The notes under the pieces were generated by a model that was not told the DNA's origin, made no database searches, and saw nothing but the letters and a program-made list of their open reading frames with translations. Below, piece after piece: positions 17,489-27,197 of a DNA stretch of 64,000 bases. How positions within the stretch are numbered: the stretch's first letter is position 1; every line of letters starts with the position of its first letter. This stretch comes from Puteibacter caeruleilacunae (GTDB taxonomy: Bacteria; Bacteroidota; Bacteroidia; Bacteroidales; Prolixibacteraceae): positions 186,001 through 250,000 of the forward strand of contig SJCO01000005.1 of assembly GCA_005217565.1 (NCBI GenBank), given 5' to 3'. The translations under genes were made by a program, and so were the position numbers.

Positions 17489-18028
17489 ATGACTATGCAA
17501 AACTTTAATCAAATCTATACGGAGTACTACAAAAAATCGTTTCTTTTTGTAAAGTCGTACGTGCATGATGATATTATTGCAGAAGACATTGTTTCAGAGT
17601 CGCTTATTAAGTTGTGGGAGAAGCTAAAAGAGTCTCCTCTTGATAATATTAAGTCATTTCTTTTTACTATTCTACGAAATGCAACTCTTGATCATCTAAA
17701 GCATCAAGAGGTTAAGCAAAAAGCATTAAAGGATATTCATAAAAATCTGAATGATGAGTTACAATTACGCTTATCGGTGTTGGAATCTTATGATCCAACA
17801 GATATGTTTTCATCAGAAATTCAGGAAATCTTTCAAAAAACATTAAAGTCTTTACCACCAAAAACCAGACAGGTTTTGGAAATGAGTCGTTTTGACTTTA
17901 AATCGAACAAAGAAATTGCTGAGGAATTGGATATCAGTGTGAAAGGTGTTGAATATCATATCTCTATTGCGCTTAAAGAGCTTCGAAAATCTTTAAGCGA
18001 TTACCTTCCGATTTTGTTTTTTCTATAA
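17489..18028 (+). CDS. ECF-type RNA polymerase sigma factor (PUL 2)
   Basis: A 179-residue ECF sigma factor. Region 2 (about 10-75) contains IYTEYYKKSFLFVKSYV and DIVSESLIKLWEKL. Region 4 (about 115-170) has LPPKTRQVLEMSRFDFKSNK and the recognition helix in ISVKGVEYHISIALKELRK. It ends in a hydrophobic tail (YLPILFFL), as do the other PUL sigma factors in this window. It is 184 bp upstream of a FecR gene and heads the PUL 2 genes. The ATG at 17489 is used; an in-frame ATG two codons later is possible. Confidence 0.92.
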   Translation: MTMQNFNQIYTEYYKKSFLFVKSYVHDDIIAEDIVSESLIKLWEKLKESPLDNIKSFLFTILRNATLDHLKHQEVKQKALKDIHKNLNDELQLRLSVLESYDPTDMFSSEIQEIFQKTLKSLPPKTRQVLEMSRFDFKSNKEIAEELDISVKGVEYHISIALKELRKSLSDYLPILFFL

Positions 18029-18212
18029 ATATTAAAAAAAGTTAATTTTTTCACTAGGGTAACGTTGGGCTAAATCGTTTTATATACGTAGCGGGAATAA
18101 AATTCCTGCAAGAATACGGTAGTTGCAAGTAGGGAATTGTCAGATTTGCAGCGACTTATGTGGGGTGTGAGCTAAAACGTTTATTCACGTTTTGATAAAA
18201 GAGAAATTTAAG

Positions 18213-19154
18213 ATGGATAAAATTCGATTAATTAATTATATCAAAGGCGATTGTACCGAAAAGGACAAGATTGAAATCATGTCCTGGATTCAGGAAGATC
18301 CAAAGCATATGAAAGAGTTTATGGCTTTACGGAAGCTTCATGATATTTCATTATGGCATGACTATGCGCAAAATGATAAGGAAAAGGGTAAAGTGAGAAA
18401 GGTGAATTTCAGAAAGATGGGATTGGAGTTGCTAAAAGTAGCAGCAGTATTGCTAATCGCATTTCTTACATTTCAATATGTTCTTCCGGAGTTTAAAAAG
18501 CCAGTAGCTATTGTTCCTCATGAAATGGTAATTCCATCAGGACAACATGCAGAGGTAAAATTATCGGATGGATCAACAGTATGGTTGAATTCTGAAACGA
18601 AATTCAAATTTGAAGAGACATTTACTTCCGATGTTCGTCGTGTGAGCATTGATGGTGAAGGGTACTTTGATATCGCAAAAGATACCAAGCGACCTTTTAT
18701 TGTAGATGTAAATGGTTACCAGGTGAAAGTTCATGGTACTCAGTTTAATGTGCATGGATACACAGGTGACCAGACATTACGTGTTTCACTGCTCGAAGGT
18801 TCGGTCGAACTATTGAGTGCAAAGGGGAATTCTTTGGTGAGGCTAAGGCCTAATGAAGAGGCAATTGTGAAGGATGAAACGATTAATATTCGGAAAATCC
18901 AAGATACAGAGCGATTTCTGTGGCGAGAGGGAATACTCAATTTCGAGAAGGAATCATTTGCCGAGATTATTAAAACGCTTGAGCGAAAGTATAATGTTAG
19001 GTTTCATGTTGAGAATCCTAAAGTTTTAGAGTATGAGTGTACTGGAAAGTTCCGCCAAAACGATGGAGTACATCATATTTTAAAGGTATTACAACTATCT
19101 CATAGCTTCAATTACAAATACGATAACAAACAAAACTTGATAACTATCCAGTAA
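18213..19154 (+). CDS. FecR-family anti-sigma factor (PUL 2)
   Basis: Inner-membrane anti-sigma factor of 313 residues from ATG 18213 (MDKIRLINYIKGDC); an in-frame TTG at 18192 is a weaker start. The N-terminal part has the helical KDKIEIMSWIQEDPKHMKEF segment that should contact sigma. One membrane span follows (LLKVAAVLLIAFLTFQYVL). The periplasmic FecR domain runs from IPSGQHAEVKLSDGSTVWLN to GTQFNVHGY. The DUF4974-like C-terminal domain has FAEIIKTLERKYNVRFHV. It is shorter than the PUL 3 and PUL 4 FecR proteins, which have an extra insert before the FecR domain. Confidence 0.92.
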   Translation: MDKIRLINYIKGDCTEKDKIEIMSWIQEDPKHMKEFMALRKLHDISLWHDYAQNDKEKGKVRKVNFRKMGLELLKVAAVLLIAFLTFQYVLPEFKKPVAIVPHEMVIPSGQHAEVKLSDGSTVWLNSETKFKFEETFTSDVRRVSIDGEGYFDIAKDTKRPFIVDVNGYQVKVHGTQFNVHGYTGDQTLRVSLLEGSVELLSAKGNSLVRLRPNEEAIVKDETINIRKIQDTERFLWREGILNFEKESFAEIIKTLERKYNVRFHVENPKVLEYECTGKFRQNDGVHHILKVLQLSHSFNYKYDNKQNLITIQ

Positions 19155-19213
19155 TTATAAATAAGTATAAAACCTAAAATATGACTATGACGATGAAAAC
19201 TTAAACTAAACTA

Positions 19214-19297
19214 ACAAAAATGGCAGATGCGCCAACATCTGCCAATTGAACGTCGATACCCGACAATTTTTTCCACAAAACGTAGTATCAAACATTC
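19214..19297 (-). ncRNA. Predicted cis-antisense small RNA in the susC leader of PUL 2
   Basis: The minus-strand -7 element at 19303-19310 would start an RNA near 19297. It would end at the perfect 9-bp hairpin TGGCAGATG-CGCCAA-CATCTGCCA (19221-19244). On the minus strand this is followed directly by TTTTTG, a good intrinsic terminator. The sense side has no T-run. The apical sequence ATGCGCCAACAT is shared, with one difference, with the PUL 1 hairpin. Confidence 0.55.
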
Positions 19298-19302
19298 AAA
19301 AA

Positions 19303-19310
19303 CAAATGTA
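19303..19310 (-). promoter_or_regulatory. Antisense -7 element overlapping the susC start codon (PUL 2)
   Basis: The plus strand reads CAAATGTA (minus strand TACATTTG), ending on the A of the susC ATG at 19310. The -33 region is not convincing. Confidence 0.5.
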
Positions 19311-22300
19311 TGAAAAATTATTTGTCAGAAGGACATTTTGACTTAATTAAACGTGTCATAAGAACGATGAAGATTACATTCTGCCTAATATTTGTATTGG
19401 CGACTTCGGTCTTCGCGACAAACGTGAAATCACAGAATTCACGGGTGTCGTTAAACTTCAATAAGGGAAGTATTCAGTCTGTAATTCAAGAGATAGAGAA
19501 TCAGGCCGATTATCTTTTTGTGTATAATTCACGAGAAATTGATATGGATCGTAAGGTCACTATCAAAGTAAACCAACGAACAGTAAAAGATGTCTTGCAG
19601 GAAATCTTTAAAGATTCAGGTGTTGATTATGTTATTGAAGGAACAAACATAGTGTTGAAGAGGCGCCTAATTACAGCGCAGCAATCTTCAGGAAAGATAG
19701 TTACAGGAAAAGTAACAGATACTGGTGGACAGGCTTTACCAGGTGTAACTATTACTGTACTAGGGGAAACACGAGGTGTAATTACTGATATTGACGGTAA
19801 ATTCGAAATTTCAGGAATTAATCCATCTGATAAGTTAGTGTTCTCTTTTATTGGAATGGAATCTCAAATTGTTGATGTTGGTTCTGAAACAAAATTCAAG
19901 ATTAAACTAAAAGAGAAAGCAGAACAACTTGATGATGTTACTGTTGTTGCCTTTGGTAAACAAAAAAAGGAGAGTGTTCTTGCATCTGTTACAACTGTAA
20001 ATCCAGGAGAGTTGAAGGTTCCTTCTTCAAACCTTACAACAGCCCTTGCAGGTCGTATGGCAGGTATCATTTCATATCAACGTAGTGGAGAACCAGGACA
20101 AGATAATGCAGAATTCTTTGTTCGTGGTGTAACTACCTTTGGTTATAAAAAAGATCCATTGATTTTGATTGATGGTGTAGAATTATCGGCTCAGGATCTT
20201 GCACGTATGCAGCCTGATGATATTCAGAGTTTCTCTATCATGAAAGATGCTACAGCAACAGCACTATACGGTGCACGCGGTGCGAATGGTGTTATTCTGG
20301 TTACGACAAAAGAAGGTAAAGAGGGAAAAGCAAGAGTATCTGTGCGTTTGGAGAATTCGTTTAGTACTCCAACAAAGGATGTTAAACTGGCAGATCCCTT
20401 GACATATATGAGACTTCACAATGAGGCAGTGAAAACCAGAGACCCTCTGGGTGTTTTACCGTATAGCTATGATCAAATCGACCAAACCGAGCTAGGAGCA
20501 CATCCCTTAAAATATCCAGCAACAGATTGGCAGAAAATGCTTTTTAAGGATTACACTACCAACCAACGCTTAAATTTCAATATTAGTGGTGGTGGAAAAG
20601 TTGCAAGATATTATATCGCAGGTACTGCATCGAAGGATAATGGTATCCTGAAAGTGGATAACAAGAATAATTTCAATAATAATATTGATTTACGTCGTTA
20701 TCTTGTTCGCTCTAATATCAACATTAATATCACAAAATCAACAGAAGCAGTTGTTCGTTTGCATGCTACCTTAGATGATTATAAGGGGCCTATCGACGGA
20801 GGAACAGGGGTGTACAATAAGGTAATGAGAACCAATCCGGTTCTTTTTCCAGCATACTATCCTGCTGATAAAGACAATATTTATACCAATCATATTCTTT
20901 TTGGAAACTACGAGGATGCCAATTATATCAATCCTTACGCCGATATGGTGAAGGGATATAAAGATTATAGTAAAACACTTGTGCTTGCACAATTTGAGCT
21001 AAAGCAGGATCTTAAGTTTATAACAGAAGGATTATCAGCCAGAATGTTAGCATCGAGTAATCGTTATTCGTACTATGATGTTTCCAGATACTATAATCCG
21101 TATTATTACCAAATTGGTGCGTACGACAAAAAAACTGGGGAATATTCTTTGACTCAGTTGAACAAGGATGAAGGTACAGAGTATCTTGAATACAAGCCAG
21201 GTGGTAAGGATATTACAAGTACATCTTATCTTGAGGCTGCCGTTCAGTATGATAGAACGTTTGCTGAAAAACACGGTGTTAGTGGATTGTTGGTTTATAC
21301 ACTTAGGGAGCAGGAAAATGCGAATGCCGGAAACCTACAGAAATCGTTACCTTATCGTAACCAAGGATTATCTGGACGTTTTACCTACTCATACGATAGC
21401 CGATATTTCTTAGAGTTTAACTTTGGATATAATGGTTCGGAACGTTTTTCTGATAATGAGCGTTTTGGTTTCTTTCCTTCAGCAGGATTTGGATGGATCT
21501 TGTCAAATGAGAAGTTCTTTGAGCCATACACGAATGTTGTTTCGAAACTTAAGTTTAAAGCTACGCACGGATTAGTAGGAAATGATGCAATTGGAAGTGC
21601 CGATGATCGATTTTATTATTTATCTAATGTAGAAATGAATGAGGGATCAAAAGGGTATCGTTTTGGAACTAATTTTGATTACAACAAAACTGGTGTATCC
21701 ATCAGTCGCTATGCAGATGATAATATTACCTGGGAAACAGCAAAAAAGACTAACGTAGGGATAGAGTTAGGATTATTTGAGAAATTGGAACTTCAAGTGG
21801 ATGCATTTAGAGAGCATCGTACTAATATCCTTATGGATAGAGCATCGATTCCTGCAACGATGGGACTACAGGCACCTGTAAGGGCTAATGTTGGCGAGGC
21901 TCTTGGTAAAGGAGTTGATCTGTCTTTAGATTATCAGTTGTCTTTAAATCAAAACTTCTGGCTAACTGCACGTGCTAACTTTACTTATGCAACAAGTGAA
22001 TTTAAGGTGAAGGAAGAGGTTGATTACTCAGCAACACCTTGGTTGTCGGCGATCGGACAGAACTTACATCAGCAATGGGGATTTGTTGCTGAGCGACTAT
22101 TTGTTGACGATGAAGAAGCTGCTAATTCTCCTGAGCAAATTGATGACTATGGAGCTGGAGACATTAAGTATAAGGACTTGAACAATGATGGAAAAATAAC
22201 TAACCTGGATAAGGCGCCAATTGGATATCCTACTACACCTGAAATTGTATATGGTTTTGGATTCTCAATGGGGTATAAGAACTTCGACTTTTCTTGTTTC

Positions 22301-22741
22301 TTCCAGGGACTAGCTAGAGAATCATTTTGGATTGATGCAGCTGGCACAGCTCCGTTTGTTGACGTTGATGGAGATAACAATGTGATTTCAAATAATGCCT
22401 TAATGCAAGCTTGGGCTGATAACCATTGGACCGAAGAAACCAGAGATATCTATGCTTTATGGCCAAGATTATCGAATGATATTGTTCCTAACAACAATCA
22501 GAGGAGTACATGGTTTATGCGTGATGGATCTTTCCTAAGATTAAAATCGGCTGAATTTGGTTATTCTATTCCTAAACAAAAGATATCTAAAATAGGTGTT
22601 GATCAGTGTAGAATATATTTGAGTGGGACCAATCTGTTGACATTCAGTAAGTTCAAATTGTGGGATCCAGAAATGGGAAGTAATGGATTTGGGTATCCGA
22701 TTCAACGAGTTTTTAATCTTGGATTACAAGTATCATTCTAA
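19310..22741 (+). CDS. SusC/RagA-type TonB-dependent receptor with STN domain (PUL 2)
   Basis: An outer-membrane TonB-dependent oligosaccharide transporter of 1143 residues. An extended signal region (cleavage near NVKSQ, about residue 42) is followed by an STN domain (about 48-118). A carboxypeptidase-regulatory-like domain comes next (about 130-205, VTGKVTDTGGQALPGVTITV), then a plug starting at the variant box VVAFGKQKKESVLAS (about 212). The plug core SIMKDATATALYGARGANGV is intact. The barrel ends with FNLGLQVSF. The variant box and most of the sequence are shared with the SusC proteins of PULs 3 and 4. A 56-nt stretch (20204-20259) is identical to 51970-52025 of the PUL 4 gene. susD starts 11 bp after the stop. 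Confidence 0.96.
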   Translation: MKNYLSEGHFDLIKRVIRTMKITFCLIFVLATSVFATNVKSQNSRVSLNFNKGSIQSVIQEIENQADYLFVYNSREIDMDRKVTIKVNQRTVKDVLQEIFKDSGVDYVIEGTNIVLKRRLITAQQSSGKIVTGKVTDTGGQALPGVTITVLGETRGVITDIDGKFEISGINPSDKLVFSFIGMESQIVDVGSETKFKIKLKEKAEQLDDVTVVAFGKQKKESVLASVTTVNPGELKVPSSNLTTALAGRMAGIISYQRSGEPGQDNAEFFVRGVTTFGYKKDPLILIDGVELSAQDLARMQPDDIQSFSIMKDATATALYGARGANGVILVTTKEGKEGKARVSVRLENSFSTPTKDVKLADPLTYMRLHNEAVKTRDPLGVLPYSYDQIDQTELGAHPLKYPATDWQKMLFKDYTTNQRLNFNISGGGKVARYYIAGTASKDNGILKVDNKNNFNNNIDLRRYLVRSNININITKSTEAVVRLHATLDDYKGPIDGGTGVYNKVMRTNPVLFPAYYPADKDNIYTNHILFGNYEDANYINPYADMVKGYKDYSKTLVLAQFELKQDLKFITEGLSARMLASSNRYSYYDVSRYYNPYYYQIGAYDKKTGEYSLTQLNKDEGTEYLEYKPGGKDITSTSYLEAAVQYDRTFAEKHGVSGLLVYTLREQENANAGNLQKSLPYRNQGLSGRFTYSYDSRYFLEFNFGYNGSERFSDNERFGFFPSAGFGWILSNEKFFEPYTNVVSKLKFKATHGLVGNDAIGSADDRFYYLSNVEMNEGSKGYRFGTNFDYNKTGVSISRYADDNITWETAKKTNVGIELGLFEKLELQVDAFREHRTNILMDRASIPATMGLQAPVRANVGEALGKGVDLSLDYQLSLNQNFWLTARANFTYATSEFKVKEEVDYSATPWLSAIGQNLHQQWGFVAERLFVDDEEAANSPEQIDDYGAGDIKYKDLNNDGKITNLDKAPIGYPTTPEIVYGFGFSMGYKNFDFSCFFQGLARESFWIDAAGTAPFVDVDGDNNVISNNALMQAWADNHWTEETRDIYALWPRLSNDIVPNNNQRSTWFMRDGSFLRLKSAEFGYSIPKQKISKIGVDQCRIYLSGTNLLTFSKFKLWDPEMGSNGFGYPIQRVFNLGLQVSF

Positions 22742-22752
22742 AAAAGTGAGAT

Positions 22753-24663
22753 ATGAAAAAAACATTATACATCATATTATTTTGTGCATGTTCTTTCTTT
22801 CATGCATGTAACGATTATCTTGATGTTGTGCCTGATAATGTAGCAACAATAGATAATGCCTTTACAGATAGAACGAGTGCAGAGAAGTTCCTGTTTACAT
22901 GTTATTCTTATTTACCGCAATTTCAGATGCCACAGACTAATCCTGCGTTTTTTGGAGGTGATGAGGCTTGGTTGTTTCCTAAGGGAAGTTATTTGACTGC
23001 TTCTTTTGGATCTACAGCAACCTGGGATATTGCAAGAGGCAATCAGAATGTGGTAGAGCCATTAGTTAATTATTGGAATGGCTCATCTGGAGGAAGACCA
23101 TTGTGGATTGGTATAAGAGATTGTAATATCTTTTTAGAAAAGATCGTTAGTCCAAGAGATATTGAAGAATACGAAAGAGTAAGATGGATTGCTGAGGTAA
23201 AAACCCTAAAGGCATTTTACCATTTCTATTTAATGCAAGCTTATGGTGCAATACCTATCGTTGATGAAAATCTTGAAACATCGAGTAAGCCGGAAGAGGT
23301 GCGAGTAGAAAGAAAGTCAATTGATGAGGTTGTAACCTATATCGTAGGATTGTTAGATGAAGCGATGGTTGATTTGCCAGATGTGATTCAGGATAAGGGT
23401 ACTGAGCTAGGGCATATTACGAAGCCAATTGCGGCGGCGATAAAAGCAAAGGTACTGGTGCTGGCTGCTAGTCCTTTATTTAACGGAAATAATGTATACA
23501 GTGGTATTACTAATGAAGCAGGAGAACCTCTATTTCCATCGGCATATTCTAATGAGAAATGGATTGTTGCCAGAGATGCTGTTAAAGAAGCAATTGATAT
23601 TGCAGATGCTGCTGGTAATAAATTATATAAACTGAAGAATTCATTTTTGCAAGTATCTGATTCTACTAAGTTGAAGTTATCTCTTAGAAATGCAGTTACC
23701 GAGAAATGGAATGAAGAAATTATCTGGGGAGCAACTGGTGGTACCTGGACAATTCAACGGTTATGTCAACCTCGTTTGGAGAGCATGGATGCATTGAATG
23801 GAAACGTACAAAATGCATTTTCTCCTACCTATCGAATGGCAGAGTTGTTTTATACAAAAAATGGAGTTCCAATTGATGAAGATAAAACCTGGGATTATGA
23901 CAATCGCCTAGAGCTTCAAACAGCAGATGAAAACCACAGATATTATATTGATAAAGGATATGAAACTGTAAAATTACATTTTGATCGTGAAGCACGCTTT
24001 TATTCATCTATCGGTTTTGATGGAGGTATATGGTATGGTGCTGGTCGCGATGATGATGAAAATACCTGGCATTTGGAAATGAAAGCCAAGCAGATTGCAG
24101 GTTTAAGAGGTCCTACAAATTATCCGATTACAGGAATGGTCGTTAAAAAATTGGTGAACTATAAGAATATCATTGGATCGGGATCTAGCTATACTATTCA
24201 AGAGTATTCATTTCCAGTAATTCGATTGTCTGATCTTTATTTGTTATATGCTGAGACCTTAAATGAGTCGAAAGATGCTCCAGATGGAGAGGTTTATGAA
24301 TGGCTTGATAAAGTAAGAACACGCGCAGGATTAAATGGAGTAGTTGATGCTTATCAGACATATTCTACAAATCCAGATAAGGTGTCATCGAAAGATGGTA
24401 TGCGTGAGATTATACAGCAAGAGAGAATGATTGAGCTTGCTTTCGAAGGTCATCGCTTTTGGGACTTACGCAGATGGATGCGCTCAGAAGAGATGATGAA
24501 TCAACCAGTGAGAGGTTGGAACGTGCAAGAAGAGTCAGCTGATAAATTCTACAAACCTGTGATACTCTTCGAGCAGTCTTTTACTCAGAAAGATTATCTA
24601 TGGCCTATCAAAGAACATGACTTGTTAGTAAATACCAAGTTAGTACAAAATTATGGATGGTAA
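22753..24663 (+). CDS. SusD/RagB-family surface glycan-binding lipoprotein (PUL 2)
   Basis: Lipoprotein of 636 residues with lipobox FHA-Cys19 followed by NDYLDVVPDNVATIDNAF. SusD helices are visible in VRWIAEVKTLKAFYHFYLMQ and the C-terminal RagB domain in VIRLSDLYLLYAETLNE. The family signature IQQERMIELAFEGHRFWDLR is present, with the terminal VQNYGW. It is long for SusD because of inserts around residues 230-330 that are shared with the PUL 3 and PUL 4 homologues. Its last codons lie close to the next lipoprotein gene, so the two are probably translated from one mRNA. Confidence 0.96.
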   Translation: MKKTLYIILFCACSFFHACNDYLDVVPDNVATIDNAFTDRTSAEKFLFTCYSYLPQFQMPQTNPAFFGGDEAWLFPKGSYLTASFGSTATWDIARGNQNVVEPLVNYWNGSSGGRPLWIGIRDCNIFLEKIVSPRDIEEYERVRWIAEVKTLKAFYHFYLMQAYGAIPIVDENLETSSKPEEVRVERKSIDEVVTYIVGLLDEAMVDLPDVIQDKGTELGHITKPIAAAIKAKVLVLAASPLFNGNNVYSGITNEAGEPLFPSAYSNEKWIVARDAVKEAIDIADAAGNKLYKLKNSFLQVSDSTKLKLSLRNAVTEKWNEEIIWGATGGTWTIQRLCQPRLESMDALNGNVQNAFSPTYRMAELFYTKNGVPIDEDKTWDYDNRLELQTADENHRYYIDKGYETVKLHFDREARFYSSIGFDGGIWYGAGRDDDENTWHLEMKAKQIAGLRGPTNYPITGMVVKKLVNYKNIIGSGSSYTIQEYSFPVIRLSDLYLLYAETLNESKDAPDGEVYEWLDKVRTRAGLNGVVDAYQTYSTNPDKVSSKDGMREIIQQERMIELAFEGHRFWDLRRWMRSEEMMNQPVRGWNVQEESADKFYKPVILFEQSFTQKDYLWPIKEHDLLVNTKLVQNYGW

Positions 24664-24679
24664 TATTAAAATTACAGAT

Positions 24680-25861
24680 ATGAAAAGGACTCTATTCAAT
24701 ATATTAACATTAGCAACTGTACTTTTATTTAGTTGTGATGAGGAACCAATTGGACAAATTCCAGTTGATTCAGCGGCTCCAGGTGCAGTCTCAAATATTT
24801 CGATAAAGCCAATTCCAGGAGGAGCAATTCTTAATTATGATGTTCCTGCAGATGAAGATCTGTTGTATATTCAAGCTCGTTATCAAACAGGTGAAGGAAT
24901 TGAGCGTATTTGGAAGTCTAGTCTGTTTAAGAATGAATTATTGCTAAATGGCTTTGGAGATACCAATGAAAAGAACGTTGTTGTAGAGGCTGTTGATCGC
25001 AGTAAAAATGTGTCAAAACCTACATCTGCTAAGTTTAATCCGCTGACTCCTCCGGTTTTTAGTGTTTTTGGTTCTGTAACAATGACTGAAGATTTTGGTG
25101 GTGTACATGTTTATTGGCAAAATCCAACAGAGGCAGAATTATCTTTCACTTTGCTGACAGAAAATGAAGATAGTGAATTGGAGCTTGTTGAAAAGGTATA
25201 CTCAAGTACCGATAAGGGAGATTTTGCAGTACGTGGTTTTGAAAATGTGGAGCGAAGATTTAGTATTTATGTTGCTGATCGTTGGGACAACTTATCTGAT
25301 ACTTTGACAGGGCTATATACGCCTTGGTTTGAAACGGAGCTGGAGCGTTCAATGTGGGAGCCAATCGTTTTACCTGGAGATATTCCTATTACTGCATGGG
25401 GTGGAGGTTTCCACCGATTAATTGATGATAAACACGGTGGTGGAAATTATGCGCATACAGCTGGTGGAGAGGGTATGCCTATTCCATGGACATTTGATTT
25501 AGGTCAAAAAGCTAAACTTTCCCGTTTTAAATCATGGCAACGTGATGGTGGTAACTATCTGTATAATCACGGTAACCCTCGCATCTTTGAAATATGGGGA
25601 AGTAACAATCCGAGTGAAGATGGTAGTTGGGATTCATGGACAAAGTTAGGGTCCTTCGAATCAATTAAACCTTCAGGTCTTCCTGTGGGTACCATTTCAA
25701 ATGAAGATAAAGAGTACGCAACTAAAGGTGAAGAGTTCATTATTCCAATTGATGCTCCTGCAGTGCGTTATATCCGCTATGTTATGATTGAGAGCTGGTC
25801 AAATGGAGACTTCTTTCATTTAGGTGAAATTAAAATGTTTGGACAACCTGTCGAAGAATAA
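24680..25861 (+). CDS. DUF4959-DUF5126-DUF5000 surface lipoprotein (PUL 2)
   Basis: A 393-residue lipoprotein from ATG 24680; the lipobox is LFS-Cys19. An upstream in-frame ATG at 24653 overlaps susD and would bury the signal peptide behind nine extra residues. Three domains can be read: an N-terminal DUF4959 Ig-like part (SNISIKPIPGGAILNYDVP), a middle DUF5126 part (DFGGVHVYWQNPTEAE to TPWFE), and a C-terminal discoidin-like DUF5000 part. The last includes RIFEIWGSNNPSEDG and IRYVMIESWSNGDFFHLGEI. Proteins of this architecture follow SusD in many Bacteroidota PULs and probably bind glycan at the surface (SusE/F-like role); direct function is not known. Confidence 0.85.
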   Translation: MKRTLFNILTLATVLLFSCDEEPIGQIPVDSAAPGAVSNISIKPIPGGAILNYDVPADEDLLYIQARYQTGEGIERIWKSSLFKNELLLNGFGDTNEKNVVVEAVDRSKNVSKPTSAKFNPLTPPVFSVFGSVTMTEDFGGVHVYWQNPTEAELSFTLLTENEDSELELVEKVYSSTDKGDFAVRGFENVERRFSIYVADRWDNLSDTLTGLYTPWFETELERSMWEPIVLPGDIPITAWGGGFHRLIDDKHGGGNYAHTAGGEGMPIPWTFDLGQKAKLSRFKSWQRDGGNYLYNHGNPRIFEIWGSNNPSEDGSWDSWTKLGSFESIKPSGLPVGTISNEDKEYATKGEEFIIPIDAPAVRYIRYVMIESWSNGDFFHLGEIKMFGQPVEE

Positions 25862-25872
25862 ATTGAAGCATT

Positions 25873-27090
25873 ATGAGAAATAAATATATATCAATTTGGT
25901 CCCTCTTAATTGCTTTATTAGGGATAGTTGCCTGTTCTGAAATGAATGATCTACATCAAGATTACTTGGATGAGGGGGAGAAAGTTTACTTAGGTAAGGT
26001 TGATACCGTAATGGTTTACCCTGGCAACAACAAATTAAAACTAAAGTGTGTTGTGAAATCTGATCCAAAAATTAATCGGATTAAGCTCATGTGGAACAAT
26101 GGTGATGAGGAGTTAATTGTTCCTTTTAACCGTAAACATTCGTCAACGGATACTATTGAGGTTGATCTGGATCCTATTGCAGAGAATTCTTATTTGTTTA
26201 ATATTATCACTCTTGATGCAAATGATAATCATTCTGTAGCAAAAGAACTAACAGCTGTTGTTTATGGCGATAAATACATAAACAAGCTAACAAATAAGAG
26301 TATTGCTAGTACTATTGCAACTCCTGGTAGTTTTACTATTGAATGGAAGCCTAACAGCGAGGCTATAAGTGTTAAGGTAAAATACGAAGATAATGATGGA
26401 AATATTAATACAATATTGACACCTGAATCAGAAACTACGACTGTTTTGAATAACTGGAAGCCTGGTTCAACAGTGGAGTATCAAACCGAGTTTAAACCAC
26501 ATGTAAATTGTATTGATAAATTCTATGCAAGCGAAGAAACAATGACTTTGCCAGCTGATTTTGCACTAGTTAAAAGTAATTTCAGTATTACTGCACTACC
26601 TTTTGATGTGCCAGGGGATCAATGGGGAGGTTCAATTGCAAAACTCTGGAATGGAACTGTGAGTGGTGGAGATTTCATGCATACAGGTGCTGAAGGAGAT
26701 CCAATGCCACAACACATTACTTTCGATACAGGTGTTACAAGTGATTTGTCGCGTGTAATTGTGCAACAGCGAAATTGCTGTTATGACGCCTTACCTCGAG
26801 TATTTGAGGTTTGGGGTATTGCAGATATCGATGGTGCAGAAACTGAAGTAAATAGTGATGATCCTACCTGGGAAAGTGATATGCTTGCGAAAGGTTGGGT
26901 GAAGCTAAAGCATGTTGAATTGGATCAAGACTTAACCGCAGAGGCAGGTAAGCCTCTTGAAGTTGAGTTAGATGGGGATAATCCATCGGTGCGTTACATT
27001 CGTATGTATTATATTGAGAATATGACTGATGCAACGAAGAATTATGTTCATGCTAGTGAGATGACTTTTTATGCAACCAGAGTGTATTAG
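25873..27090 (+). CDS. DUF4998-type surface lipoprotein with discoidin-like C-terminus (PUL 2)
   Basis: A 405-residue lipoprotein (lipobox IVA-Cys21) that begins with SEMNDLHQDYLDEGEKVYLGKVD, the typical DUF4998 start. Two Ig-like repeats fill about residues 40-210. The C-terminal third (ALPFDVPGDQWGGSIAKLWNG to the end) resembles an F5/8-type galactose-binding fold. It carries a vicinal Cys pair in VQQRNCCYDALPRVFEVWG. It starts 11 bp after the DUF4959 gene and shares the plan of that protein's C-terminal domain, suggesting a tandem pair of surface glycan-binding proteins. A terminator follows. It is closely related to the PUL 4 protein at 57661-58887. Confidence 0.8.
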   Translation: MRNKYISIWSLLIALLGIVACSEMNDLHQDYLDEGEKVYLGKVDTVMVYPGNNKLKLKCVVKSDPKINRIKLMWNNGDEELIVPFNRKHSSTDTIEVDLDPIAENSYLFNIITLDANDNHSVAKELTAVVYGDKYINKLTNKSIASTIATPGSFTIEWKPNSEAISVKVKYEDNDGNINTILTPESETTTVLNNWKPGSTVEYQTEFKPHVNCIDKFYASEETMTLPADFALVKSNFSITALPFDVPGDQWGGSIAKLWNGTVSGGDFMHTGAEGDPMPQHITFDTGVTSDLSRVIVQQRNCCYDALPRVFEVWGIADIDGAETEVNSDDPTWESDMLAKGWVKLKHVELDQDLTAEAGKPLEVELDGDNPSVRYIRMYYIENMTDATKNYVHASEMTFYATRVY

Positions 27091-27115
27091 ATCATCGTAA
27101 AACAGAATTATAAAT

Positions 27116-27156
27116 AGCAGCTTGCTTTCCTATGGGAGCAAGCTGTTCTCTTTCTT
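27116..27156 (+). terminator. Rho-independent terminator after the PUL 2 lipoproteins
   Basis: CAGCTTGCT (27118-27126) pairs with AGCAAGCTG (27137-27145), followed by a pyrimidine-rich TTCTCTTTCTT tract. It separates the susCD operon from the GH172 gene. Confidence 0.75.
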
Positions 27157-27197
27157 GGGAATTGTATAAATGTAAAATATATCTTATAATAAAGTGA

